64,000 nt of DNA from Axinella damicornis (lineage: Eukaryota; Porifera; Demospongiae; Axinellida; Axinellidae), in the NCBI GenBank assembly GCA_963931865.1, contig OZ007507.1, forward strand, positions 11,213,974 to 11,277,973, in the 5' to 3' direction. Both the position numbers and the translations under genes were made by a program. The notes below the pieces were generated by a model. The model was given only the letters and a program-made list of their open reading frames with translations. It searched no databases and was not told the DNA's origin. Below, one piece after another: positions 22,941 through 33,551 of this stretch (positions are counted from its first letter, which is position 1; each line of letters starts with the position of its first letter).

Positions 22941-23361
22941 GAATATAGTAAGCTAGCCTCTGCTAACGAAAAGTTAGTAAGCTAGTTATATATAATGATT
23001 TACTTACCTTGCTCAGCATATAGCTAGAGTCCATGTACATGTAGCTAGGACCAAATTTGTTGTCTTTCAAAAACGGTCCCACCTGGGACCAAAATTGACA
23101 GGGTAGGACCAAATTTGTTGTACAAAAACGGTCTGGGGGGACCTAAATTGCCAAGCAAAAATGGTCCAGGGGACTGCAACCCCATTTAGCTTCACAGTGC
23201 ACATGCTCTGCTGAGCACCTCTAGTTTACCAAAGTTGCCCATTATTATCATTATTAAGCCTACCTACTGACCCACTTGGGAAGGTCACTTGGGAAGGTCA
23301 TCTGGGACGAGCAACATAAAATAAAATTGGTACGGCCTAACAAAAATGCAGCTGACTAACC

Positions 23362-23661
23362 TTGGTCTTCAGGTCAACCAGCAACGCAACATACGTCCTT
23401 GAAGACACGTCTGGAAAGTGTGAGTGGATGTACTTGAGTAGGACAATGGCCTCTCCATAGCGTTCACAATTCCCTTCCTCCACAATACATGTTAACTCGC
23501 AGTGCATAAATCGGTGGCAACACCGGGGACACACCAAAATTTGATAGCTTATGGGGGACGTATGCTGTCATGATGCTGTCAATTTTCATGAGGCAGCCCA
23601 GCTCAGGCAACAACCGCTCCAATCGCTCATTGTCATTTTTCCAAACTTCCAGTTCATCCAT
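23362..23661 (-). other. Possible exon of an unrecognised gene
   Basis: Two overlapping minus-strand frames. One starts at 23661 (MDELEVWKND). The other contains VCPRCCHRFMHC and runs to a plausible donor (ACCAAG|GTTAGT) near 23362. The Cys/His pattern suggests a zinc-binding piece, and joining the two needs a frame change. It may be a decayed gene fragment. Function unknown. Confidence 0.3.
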
Positions 23662-23767
23662 GTTCGTAAATTGTGACCATTCATGCCATTGAGACTAGCT
23701 AGCTAGCTCTAGAACGAGCCATGCCACCCAAATATTTCAATTTCTCCTCTAGTTGGGTAAATAGAGT

Positions 23768-24908
23768 AGAGTAAGCGACTGATTATCGGACGACATGTAA
23801 AATCGGACGCGCTAGCGCCGAACGAGTATATTACCGGAAGTGGGCGGGACCTTCAGTCGACACTACAGACCCATCGCACACTGAGTTGAAAGTTTGGTGG
23901 TTCTCTGTTGCTTGGTTCTGGAACTACAGCCAGCCAAAGTTAGATCCGAAACGATGTATGATCGGACAAAATTGATGTATTATCGGATGACGCTCCCTGC
24001 TTTTTCTCTGAAGGAACTTTCTCTGAGATTTTTACATTTTCGGGAAGCCTCATGATCCCTCTGCCGCAGGCTCACTTTTTGTCACCGTGGCTGATTCGAG
24101 TGCTGGAGAATATCACCGAATGTTGACCATGGTCTCCGTGTCTAATATCGGACGCTGAAATTTCGTCGTAGTTTGGCGATGACACTCTCAGGTACACTAT
24201 AGTGCTGCAATACGGATATCATTGGAATGTGCAGGTCCTCAGCAACAAAATGGTATAAGTCCCGTGTTTATACGTTGTACCGTTCCTGAGATATAGTCGT
24301 TTACCCCAGAACTCTCCAGAAATACTGTCGTTGCTATCTTGGACCGCCCATAAAGGAGCAAACTGGGGAAAGCAGCTGTATCTCAGGTACGGTGCAACGT
24401 ATAAACACGGGATTTGCGCCATTACGTTGCTGAGGACCTGCACTTTCCAATGGTATCCGTACTGCAACACTAAAGTGTACCTGTGAGTGTCTACGCCAAA
24501 ATACGACGAAATTTCAGCGTCCGATATTTAATAGACACGGAGACCCTGGTCAACATTCGGTGATATTCTCTAGCACTCGAATCAGCCACGGTGACAAAAA
24601 GTGAGCCTGCGGCAGAGGGATCATGAGGCTTCCCGAAAATGTAAAAATCTCAGAGAAAGTTCCTTCAGAGAAAAGGCAGGGAGCGTCATCCGATAATACA
24701 TCAATTTTGTCCGATCATACATTGTTTCGGATCTAGATTTGGCTGGCTGTAGCTCCAGAACCAAGCAACATAGAACCACCAAACTTTCAACTCAAACTGC
24801 GATGGGTCTGTAGTATCGACTGAAGGTCCCGCCCACTTCCGGTAATATACTCGTTCGGCGCTAGCGCGTCCGATTTTACATGTCGTCCGATAATCAGTTG
24901 CTTACTCT
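23768..24908. mobile_element. Large fold-back element, copy 1
   Basis: Arms of about 540 bp start AGAGTAAGCGACTGATTATC and end GATAATCAGTTGCTTACTCT. They are nearly identical along their full length and meet at a short centre near 24340. No protein is encoded. A non-autonomous palindromic transposon. Confidence 0.88.
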
Positions 24909-24910
24909 AT

Positions 24911-25226
24911 TCTCTAGCACTCGAATCAGCCACGGTGACAAAAAGTGAGCCTGCGGCAGAGGGATCATGAGGCGTCCCGAAAATGTAAAAATCTCAGAGA
25001 AAGTTCCTTCAGAGAAAAGGCAGGGAGCGTCATCCGATAATACATCAATTTTGTCCGATCATACATTGTTTCGGATCTAGATTTGGCTGGCTGTAGCTCC
25101 AGAACCAAGCAACATAGAACCACCAAACTTTCAACTCAAACTGCGATGGGTCTGTAGTATCGACTGAAGGTCCCGCCCACTTCCGGTAATATACTCGTTC
25201 GGCGCTAGCGCGTCCGATTTTACATG
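24911..25226. repeat. Tandem extra copy of part of a fold-back arm
   Basis: Near-identical direct repeat of about 24563-24878, beginning ATTCTCTAGCACTCGAATCA. It places a third arm fragment directly after the element at 23768-24908. Confidence 0.88.
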
Positions 25227-25295
25227 TGAAGACAACCCTTGCAATAGTGAGGAGGAGTACCAGTAACCTCATACCGCATGTAAATAGTTGTTCTT

Positions 25296-25345
25296 TAGTC
25301 CGGTTCCCAGACCCATCTTCACTGGTTAGGTCTGGGAACCGGACT
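25296..25345. repeat. Short hairpin related to the CGTTCCCAGGC family
   Basis: A 50-bp palindrome with TAGTCCGGTTCCCAGAC and its complement. Similar in layout to the TAGCCTCGTTCCCAGGC hairpins but with a different end. Confidence 0.75.
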
Positions 25346-25506
25346 AGTTGTTCCTAGACTCATCCAATATTCTGAGCTGTTTCCGATGTAGTAACAATGC
25401 ATTACTGGAGAACAAACTGATACAGTTGACGGCTGCCAGACGTTGCAGGTTTCAGAGCTCAACGAGTTCTGTACCAGATGTTGCAAGCACACATGAAAGA
25501 TTAGTG

Positions 25507-26596
25507 GAGTAAGCAACTGATTGTCGGACGACCTGTATAATCGGACGTGCTAGCGCCGAATGTGTATATTACTGAAGTGGGCGGGACCTTCAGTCGATAC
25601 TACAGACCCACCATGTGTTGAGCTGAAAGTTTGGTTGTTCTCTGTTCTCTGGAACTACAGCCCATCAAAGTTCAAGTTCGGACAAAGGTATGAAATTGAT
25701 GTATCATCGGATGACATTCCCTGCTTCTTCCCTGAAGGAATTTTCTCCGACATTATTGCATGCTCGGGAAGCCACATGACCCTTCTGCCGCAGGCCCATG
25801 TTTTGTCACCGTGGCTGATTCGATCGCTAGGGAATTCACCGAATGTTGACCAGTGTCTAATATCAGACGGTGGAATGTTTGGCATAATATATTGGCGTAG
25901 ACACTGACAGGTACACTCTAGTGCTGCAATACGGGTATCAATAGAATGCACTGGTCCTCGGCAACACAATGGCACAAGTCCCATGTTTATACGTTGCAGC
26001 ATTCCTGAGATATAGTCATTTACCTCAGACCTCTCCAGAAATACTGTCGTTGTCATTACCTGCACCGCTTCACTGGAGGGTATTGGCAAAGACAGCTGTA
26101 TCTCAGGAACCACAATATGTAGAACACCATTGTGTTGCTGAGGACCCCTGCATTCTACTGATACCCATATTACAGCACTAGAGTGTACCTGTGAGTGTCT
26201 ACCCCAAAATATGATGAAATTTCACCGTCCAATATCACACACGGAGACCCTAGTCAACGTTCGGTGATATTCCCTAGCACTCAAATCAGCCATGGTGACA
26301 AAAGGTGAGCCTGTGGCAGAGGGGTTATGAGGCTCCCGTGCGTGCAAAAATCTCGTTCCTTCAGAGAAGAAGCGGGGAACATTGTACGAGAATACATCAG
26401 TTTCTCCAATCATACCTTTGTCCAAAATTTGGCTGGCTGTAGTTCCAGAACCAAGCAACGGAGAACCACCAAACCTTCAGCCCAAAGTGCGATGGATCCG
26501 TAGTATCAACTGAAGGTCCCCCCCACTTGGTACTATACGCGTTCGGCACTAGCGCGTCCGATTCTGCAAGTCGTCCGATTATCAATTGCTTACTCT
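25507..26596. mobile_element. Large fold-back element, copy 2 (diverged)
   Basis: Same family as 23768-24908. It starts GAGTAAGCAACTGATTGTCG and ends ATCAATTGCTTACTCT, with arms of about 530 bp that have accumulated substitutions and small indels, so this copy is older. Confidence 0.85.
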
Positions 26597-27202
26597 CTGC
26601 TCCAATACATTGAAGTGCACAGTGTAGTTGTAGTCATTCCTCGATTCCTATGGTGTCGTGCTTTGCACGCTCCCTCTGTTCTGTTTTCACGCTGGTAGCA
26701 ACATAATAATAGTCTCAGAATCAGATCCTTTCACAAGGGGAGGAAGGGTGGGGTTATGCACCTGAATTTGATTTGTTCCCATGGAATGCAATTGTGTGAC
26801 AGTAATTAACAATACCACACATTTTGACCTGCTTGTTGGTTCCCTCAACGTTTTGTCAAACGCTTGGGGATATACGGCATGTGTCGTGACTTCAGAAGTA
26901 AATGTAGCAACCGTTTTGAACATAGCATGGAATGTACAATGTACTGAATTGTAGAACAGATACACGCAAAACGGCTACAATTAAGATACTACGGCATGGC
27001 ACAGTGATATAGTCACGGAAAGCCTGGAGAAAAACCAAAATCCATTTACATGGCATCATTTGCAATCACCGAATGTGATTTGTCACACCAGCATTCCTGT
27101 GTGGGTACAACTTGAATGTAGGCACATCCCTTTAGCCTTCCTCGCCATGGAAGGGTCTGATTTTGACAGCACGTATGCAGTGTTTCTTCTAGAAAATCGT
27201 TC

Positions 27203-27235
<33 letters not shown>

Positions 27236-28118
27236 AAAGATTCATTCAAGGGGTATCATTCAAGGGGGGGGGGGGGGGGGAGGGGGGCAGTAAAGATTCA
27301 AGGGGGAGGCGAATGCCACCCCCCCCCACCCCTAAAAGAAACCCCTAAAAAGAAACCCTGCATGTATGATGTATGGTGCCAGTGCATGTACCACTCAAAC
27401 AGAATGGGTTGGTTCAAAGACTCGTTTCATAGCCTCGTTCCCAAGCCCACACCGCAAGTGACGAAAAGCTGCAGGCAGGAGCCTGGAAATGAGGCTATTC
27501 GTTTTACTCTTACTGTTTGGTGGCAATGGGTGGGGCTGGACAGGGTACCGTGTGGTTAGCCTGGTTACGAGGCTATTCCACTGCCATTATTTCAATGCTT
27601 GTAGTAGACAAATACTAGTTGGCAGTCGGAATGGCCTGGGAACAAGGCTAGCAACAGGTAGGGCTTGGCAGCACCGTGGCAGTGGGTGAGACAGGATGGT
27701 GGCAATGGGTGGTGCTGGACAGGGTACCACGTGGCAGCAATGGGTGGAACTGGACAGGGTACTGTATGGGGGGTGTAGGGGCAGGACTGGGTATTGTGCC
27801 AGTATAGGTGGGGCTAGGCAGAGTACTATGGCCGCATGTGGGGCTGATCATGTGATGTGGATATAGGCCAATCAGCAGACGGCATGGTGATGTAATGCCC
27901 TCCACTTCTAATTGTGAAAAGACGTTAACTACATGATTAAGGGCCAGGGCATGCAGCTCTTTATAAGGAGGTCCTTAATATTAGCAGATGCTAGTTGAAC
28001 CTCCAGTGCAGCTTTGCTTTGTATTAAAGTACTAATTATCTCCAGTGCCGTTCTCGCCACTTGATATGATCCAGAATGTTTTCAGATGTACCACCATGCA
28101 CCATTCTTCCTTTTCTAG
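26597..28118. other. Gene-poor interval with poly-G tracts and hairpin fragments
   Basis: Holds G runs at 27202-27290, a hairpin-family copy at 27430-27497, a partial copy at 27556-27650, and a loose tandem of a TGGCAATGGGTGG-like unit at 27520-27840. No gene is supported. Confidence 0.5.
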
Positions 28119-28370
28119 ATGTCTGACCTAGGTCTGAGTGAGGAGGTCCTTCCGGTCCTCCCATCCCACAAAGGTGCCAAGAGACGGATGATCTACACCA
28201 GCAAAAATGGCCTGGTTGATGTCCCCTCTGGGCTGTCGTGGCTGTTTCAAACAAAGCCCCCCTTCTCGCGGCCCTTGCTGTGGGCAGTGTTGCGAGAGAT
28301 CTCTCAGAAGCGCAGTGGAATGGAAGATGAAAGTGTGTATGACTTCTTTGCAAGGAGATTGAACCAGGAG
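28119..28370 (+). CDS. PPOX: Orphan exon of protoporphyrinogen oxidase
   Basis: An 84-codon open exon, acceptor TTTTCTAG before 28119 and donor GTACAG after 28370. It contains LGLSEEVLPVLP, RMIYTSKNGL, LVDVPSGLSWLF, PPFSRPLLWAVLRE and ESVYDFFARR. These follow the middle of animal protoporphyrinogen oxidase (the NRFLYVGG, LPTGL, PPFSKPLFWAGLREL and FAQRRLG region), the FAD enzyme that makes protoporphyrin IX in mitochondria. No other PPOX exon is visible within about 5 kb upstream, and the assembly gap lies 585 bp downstream. Either it is a captured fragment or the rest of the gene lies beyond the gap. Confidence 0.8.
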
Positions 28371-28424
28371 GTACAGCTTGGGAGTTAGCACCTGCTTGTC
28401 TATGGGTATTATTGATGAGTGTGC

Positions 28425-28487
28425 TAGCCTCGTTCCCAGGCTCCTCCCTGCACAGCAAGTGCAGGGAGGAGCCTGGGAACGAGGCTA
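28425..28487. mobile_element. Perfect hairpin element, TAGCCTCGTTCCCAGGC family
   Basis: A 63-bp palindrome, 29-bp arms around a 5-base loop (AGCAA), with no mismatch. It lies 55 bp after the PPOX exon, in what would be its intron. The perfect arms suggest a young copy. Confidence 0.92.
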
Positions 28488-28629
28488 TGAATGCGCTATG
28501 AGGATACTATACTACTGCTGTTAACCATTGTGGTCTTTTTGTTGGACCTGAGTGCTAGTGATTTAGACGAACAAGTACGCATCCCCCATACTTGTTATAG
28601 TTATTGCGGTGGCCCTGGAGGTCGCGTCT

Positions 28630-28905
28630 AATGCATAGGGCCTATGGCCTAATGACGTAATACCCAATGCGCAATACCTAATACCCAATGCGCAATACCT
28701 AATACACGATAGACTTAATACCTGACACCCGATGCATAATACGCCTAATACCTATGACCTAACGCGCAATACCCAATACGCGACAGACGTAATACCTGAT
28801 ACCCGATACACAATATGCCTAATACCTACGACCTAACGCCGCAATACCCAAAGCGTAGTACCTAATACCCAACACGGAATAGCCCTAATGTCGCAATGCC
28901 CCGCA
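28630..28905. repeat. Degenerate TAATACC/GCAATACC repeat beside the gap
   Basis: About 270 bp of loosely repeated words (CTAATACC, CAATGCGCAATACC, GACCTAACG) with no fixed period. It resembles no other part of the window and ends 50 bp before the assembly gap. Confidence 0.75.
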
Positions 28906-28955
28906 ATTGGGGCTCACTAAGTTCGCACGATCTGAGGATATGATGTCATCGCAAG

Positions 28956-29155
28956 NNNNNNNNNNNNNNNNNNNNNNNNNNNNNNNNNNNNNNNNNNNNN
29001 NNNNNNNNNNNNNNNNNNNNNNNNNNNNNNNNNNNNNNNNNNNNNNNNNNNNNNNNNNNNNNNNNNNNNNNNNNNNNNNNNNNNNNNNNNNNNNNNNNNN
29101 NNNNNNNNNNNNNNNNNNNNNNNNNNNNNNNNNNNNNNNNNNNNNNNNNNNNNNN
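28956..29155. other. Assembly gap of 200 N
   Basis: Exactly 200 undetermined bases, a conventional scaffold gap size, so true distance and order across it are uncertain. Confidence 1.
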
Positions 29156-29156
29156 G

Positions 29157-29830
29157 TAACATATGCATACACAGATCTATCATTGTTAATCATATCATAT
29201 ACGTGTTGCTACAGGTTTGCTCAACCAGAAGAGCAGACAGTGTGTTACATCAGTGCATGCTAGCTTACCTTAGGACCAGGTTCTCCAGCAGCTCCAGGGT
29301 AGCCAGTTGGCCCAGTTGGGCCCTGCAGAACAAGTGAAGTCATTTAATGTCAACTGTGATTAATATTAGCTAGCAGTGCAACCTTCTTTTCTTACCTTCA
29401 ACGTATGCTCACCCTCCCCCCTCCCTCCCTCCCTCCTTCCACCTCCCTCCTTCCACCTCCCTCCTTCCACCTCCCTCCTTCCACCTCCCTCCTTCCACCT
29501 CCCTCCTTCCACCTCCCTCCTTCCACCTTCCTCCTTCCACCTCCCTCCTTCCACCTCCCTCCTTCCACCTCCCTCCTTCCACCTCCCTCCTTCCCCCTCC
29601 TCCCTCCCTCCCTCCCTCCCTCCCTCCCTCCAGTCCAACCCAGTAACTCACCCTCTCTCCAGGAGCACCCATCTTTCCTTGTGGTCCTTTCAGGCCAGCA
29701 AATCCCTTGGGACCGGGCCAACCTTTCTGTCCTGGATATCCCTGCGGTCCTTTCTTCCCCTTTTGGCCTGGCACTCCAGGGAACCCAGGGTAGCCAGGGG
29801 CTCCCTGATCCACAGGAGAGGGGAGAACAT
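29157..29830. repeat. Second copy of the 4500-5000 collagen region
   Basis: The sequence follows 2130-2166 and then 4514-4990 closely through two exons and their introns, including the intron text around GTGTTGCTACAGGTTTGC. It lacks the 2.3-kb element and has a much longer CT repeat. Similarity stops at about 5000 and 29845. Confidence 0.9.
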
Positions 29831-32800
29831 GGTAGCAAACAATAATAATAGAAACAGTCTGTGACAGTAAACAATAAAGTTTGCATGTGACAGGATTAAG
29901 AAACCGGTTACTACAACACATACCTATTTCTCTAAAATTGTCTCAGATGATTGCTGTGATTGATATGCCTACAGACAATACGTGTGGTTCTGGACTCATG
30001 CATTATTTTCACCTTTGGTCCTTTTGGAAATCCAATCACTCCAGGAGGACCAGGGGGTCCTTCAGGACCAACACCACCAGGAGGACCTGCATTACCCTGA
30101 ACAAACACATAGAGTGTGTGTATGCAACAAACTCTGGATATCTAAAAGGTAGTTTCTGCACTAGAAATCTGTTTTCGGAATTCTTTCTAATACATGAATG
30201 GACAAGAACAGCATTATTGCTATGAAATAGAAAAGCAAAGAATGAGGAACTTGTTGACTTGAGTCAGTATACGCGAGAATATGGTGTGGCCTCATTCCCG
30301 CCACTTTCCATGGCCTGGGAATGAGGGTATGGGTATAGAACCATGCAGTCAAGCACTGCTCTGGCCTGGGAATGAATGAGGGTATATGGGTATAGGACCA
30401 TGCAGTCAAGCACTGCTCTGGCCTGGGAATGAGGGTATGGGTATAGAACCATGCAGTCAAGCACTGCTCTGGCCTGGGAATGAGGGTATGGGTATAGAAC
30501 CATGCAGTCAAGCACTGCTCTGGCCTGGGAATGAGGGTATGGGTATAGAACCATGCAGTCAAGCACTGCTCTGGCCTGGGAATGAGGGTATGGGTATAGA
30601 ACCATGCAGTCAAGCACTGCTCTGGCCTGGGAATGAGGGTATGGGTATAGAACCATGCAGTCAAGCACTGCTCTGGCCTGGGAATGAGGGTATGGGTATA
30701 GAACCATGCAGTCAAGCACTGCTCTGGCCTGGGAATGAGGGTATGGGTATAGAACCATGCAGTCAAGCACTGCTCTGGCCTGGGAATGAGGGTATGGGTA
30801 TAGAACCATGCAGTCAAGCACTGCTCTGGCCTGGGAATGAGGGTATGGGTATAGAACCATGCAGTCAAGCACTGCTCTGTCCACATACGTACATATACCA
30901 GCTGATCATTAATCATGTGATCCTTTTGGTAGTTAGATAGTCAGTTTATCTGTGTATTTTCCAATCTCTCTCTACATTATATTTGTGTTTTCCATTTGAA
31001 TCGATCTTGTTTAACCCAACCCAAAATACTACACAATTTCCACTAACCTGATTTCCAGCAACACCATCATTTCCGTCTGTACCATCTTGGCCCTACACAG
31101 TGCATGAATACAAGACTGTAATGACGCATACAAAGATCATCCACTGAATTACGTGCAGTGGATGCTTGTTGCCAAAGTAGCTGTAAATGTGAATAGAGGA
31201 CGCCACAAAATGCTTACAGAATGCTGCTGCTTAATAGGAGACTGTACACTAATAATGACAACTGTCAGTATACAATTGCTGATTGATGAACTTAGGTAGC
31301 TCCGTAGCTAGGACTATTGACATAATTATGAGTTGTTGGTTTTGTGTTTTCTCTTTACATAGCTTTCATAATGCTGCTAAATTTAAGTTAGGGTCATATC
31401 TACCTACGTTCCCAAGAAATGGTATTATTTCCAATACATAAGTCCACACAGTGTACTTGCACTATGTCATTGCGTGCTCGCGAGACTATTGTTCTTAGAA
31501 CAAAGAGAAGCTATTATTTTATCCAGCAAAGACAAGCACTATTTTATTATGTCTAGAAAAGCAATTCTGCTGTTACTTGTTGCTGCCCACACCCATTTCA
31601 CTGACTTCCTACCAAATCAAAATATCTGGTGTCAGACAAAAGACTACACCACTTCCCTCCATAGCATACACGTACATAGCTCTACATCATAAGTTAGTGA
31701 CTAAACTACATGGGCTAGTTGCACCCAAAAGGTTTGGCTGCCTGTCACTTAAGTCACGCATCTAGGATAGTTGCAAAGACGCAATACTTAACAACCTCAG
31801 TTAGCGTATTAGATGCACATTCATAATCCACAAATTGGAGATACTACTTCAGAAGCTAAAGTGACCTAATCATAGAATCAGTAGACTCTATATGTAGGGA
31901 TTTACTTGCAACTGGTCTTTTGATGATAATACAACATTATACTGTATAGCTAACACAATCCCCCAGTGTTGTCAAAAGATTACAGTGCACTATCTGTGTG
32001 AACCTACTCAATCAATAGCCCTCATCATTATGGCCATTATGTCTGATCCATGCACTCACATTTCTTCCTGGATCTCCGGGGTCACCTGGGTTTCCTGGTA
32101 TTGGCTGTGGAGAGTCAAGGGAGAGAAACAATTGCATGTTTTATGCAACACCAAATGGTATTTTATTAAGTGTTTTCATCACTCTCTTCTACCATTAGCT
32201 AACACACTTGATTATTATAACTACTTTCAGTACTTGCAGTAAAAGTACAGCTGTATGACTTATGCGCTCTTGGTATGACTGTCCGTACAGTACTAGTTGT
32301 GGTACTTTCCCATTCATAACACTGCAGCAAGACACAACCATAGCGGTACATTACAGCACTCACATTTCCAATCACATTTCCTGGTTCTCCTTTTTGTCCC
32401 TTTGGACCAAGTGGATCTGAAATATAAAACCACACAGTATTGATTCACTCAGGTTATGAAATTATGCAGGACCCAGCCCTATGGCTGGTGCCTAATGACG
32501 GCAACATCAAACCTGACCTGTAACCCCCCCCCCCCCCCAACCTACACTACGCCAGGCCCTCATTAGACGGTGGTGTTGCAACCCGTGGAGCCATGTAATG
32601 GCCATTGTCAACAATAATACTGCACATGCTCAAAAGTGTGATGTATGCATGGCAACCATAGTATTATATAGATGGTGCAAGTTCCCTTGGCAAGGCCACT
32701 CTCACTGGTAATCAAAATGTACAGTTGCATGCATGGATGTGATATTGTCATACCCAGACATTCATGTATTAGTATATATGCTTGGAATGACTTGACAATA

Positions 32801-33551
32801 ATTAAACACACTCACACTTGCTGTCTGTGATCCTTACCAATGAAACTCATGCAGCTTGTGCAGTCCTCGGTTCCTGCGGGCACGAATCCTCCGCCACCCA
32901 GGCCTCTTGGGGACGGAAGACAGCAGTCCGCTACATTGTTCACGACACCCAACAGGTTACCCTCGCAGGTACCAGAAAAGGTTTCGAAACAAAACATCAT
33001 CTGTGCCGCTACAGAAGAAACATGTACCACAGTTACACTCAGCTGCTGACTGATACAACACACTGTATTACACTCCTGGAGCAGTACCATCTAGTTCTCA
33101 TCTGCATGTATTAGTACCTTGATGTTTGGTGTGTGGGGCCCTGCGGCCGGAAGCATGGTAATACATTGCCTAGTACTTCACTGAGTTTTTGTGACTCTGT
33201 GAGAATAATTTCCTGCTGCTAGTACCAAACACACTCAAGGGGGCAGACAGCCCCGTTGCACATCTCTATAACTTGACCCATCAATTACTTGTGCACAGCA
33301 GGTATATACATCATCATGCATAGATATATCAGGGGAACTACTTTTACTACAACCACTGTATGACCTCTCCATGTATGCTGCACATAATTGCTATCCGGTA
33401 TGAGCAGTACATATACGGATTTAGAGTATTAAAGGGTAGGCCAACCCTGCATACAAAATCAGGAAGTAACTTCATACTGACCAGTATCAGAAGAAAGGAA
33501 TGTGAGGGCCAGAAGTGCGGCCACGATTCTCACTGACTGTTGATACATCAT
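29269..33551 (-). CDS. Collagen gene, 5' part: signal peptide, TB-like domain, first helix exons
   Basis: Minus-strand exons in order: 33551-33482, 33008-32838, 32416-32364, 32104-32060, 31092-31048, 30096-30013, 29804-29652, 29322-29269; the gap follows. Exon 1 starts MMYQQSV and has a hydrophobic core (AALLALTFL), a secretion signal. Exon 2, joined in phase 1, encodes a Cys-rich module ([24 protein letters not shown]). It resembles the TGF-beta-binding (TB) fold of properdin and fibrillins. From exon 3 ([10 protein letters not shown]) the protein is Gly-X-Y, with one extra residue in GFPKGPK. Helix exons are 45, 45, 84, 153 and 54 bp. The product is probably secreted and assembles as a trimer in the matrix. 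The rest of the gene may be the segment at 1-4966. The chain type cannot be fixed without its C-propeptide. Confidence 0.85.
29420..29635. repeat. (CTCCCTCCTTCCAC)n minisatellite in collagen intron
   Basis: About a dozen 15-bp units between two helix exons, then CTCC repeats. The matching intron of the other copy (4740-4800) has only a short CT stretch. Confidence 0.92.
30310..30882. repeat. 51-bp tandem satellite, about 11 copies, in collagen intron
   Basis: The unit begins GGCCTGGGAATGAGGGTATG and includes CCATGCAGTCAAGCACTGCT. Copies are nearly identical except the first one or two. Since 51 is divisible by three, open frames arise on both strands, but they are artefacts. The unit carries the GCCTGGGAATGAGG arm of the hairpin family. 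Confidence 0.95.
31093..32059. other. Collagen intron, nothing further seen
   Basis: Intron between the helix exons 31092-31048 and 32104-32060. AT-rich, with no repeat or gene that I can support. Confidence 0.6.

Larger units (their letters stand above)
16974..23184 (+). mobile_element. Ginger1 DNA transposon (ends approximate)
   Basis: The complete integrase-Ulp1-PHD gene at 17177-22773 is flanked by related GGTCC-rich inverted segments. The left set (16974-17100) contains TTTTGGTCCGG, GGTCCCCCCCGGACCG and AATTTCGGTCCTAC. The right set (23045-23184) carries the complementary forms GTAGGACCAAATTT, CGGTCTGGGGGGACC and ATGGTCCAGG. Each side also folds on itself. Ginger1 elements (Bao and colleagues) have inverted repeats of 40-270 bp and CCGG or CCGT target duplications. 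I could not fix the exact ends or the duplication, so the boundaries are tentative. Confidence 0.7.

Noticed and set aside
30310..30882. CRISPR-like array
   Set aside because: Units are contiguous with no unique spacers, and the window is from an animal.
30161..30940. Frames of 184-251 codons with 17-residue repeats on both strands
   Set aside because: The 51-bp satellite is divisible by three and stays open in several frames. It lies within a collagen intron.
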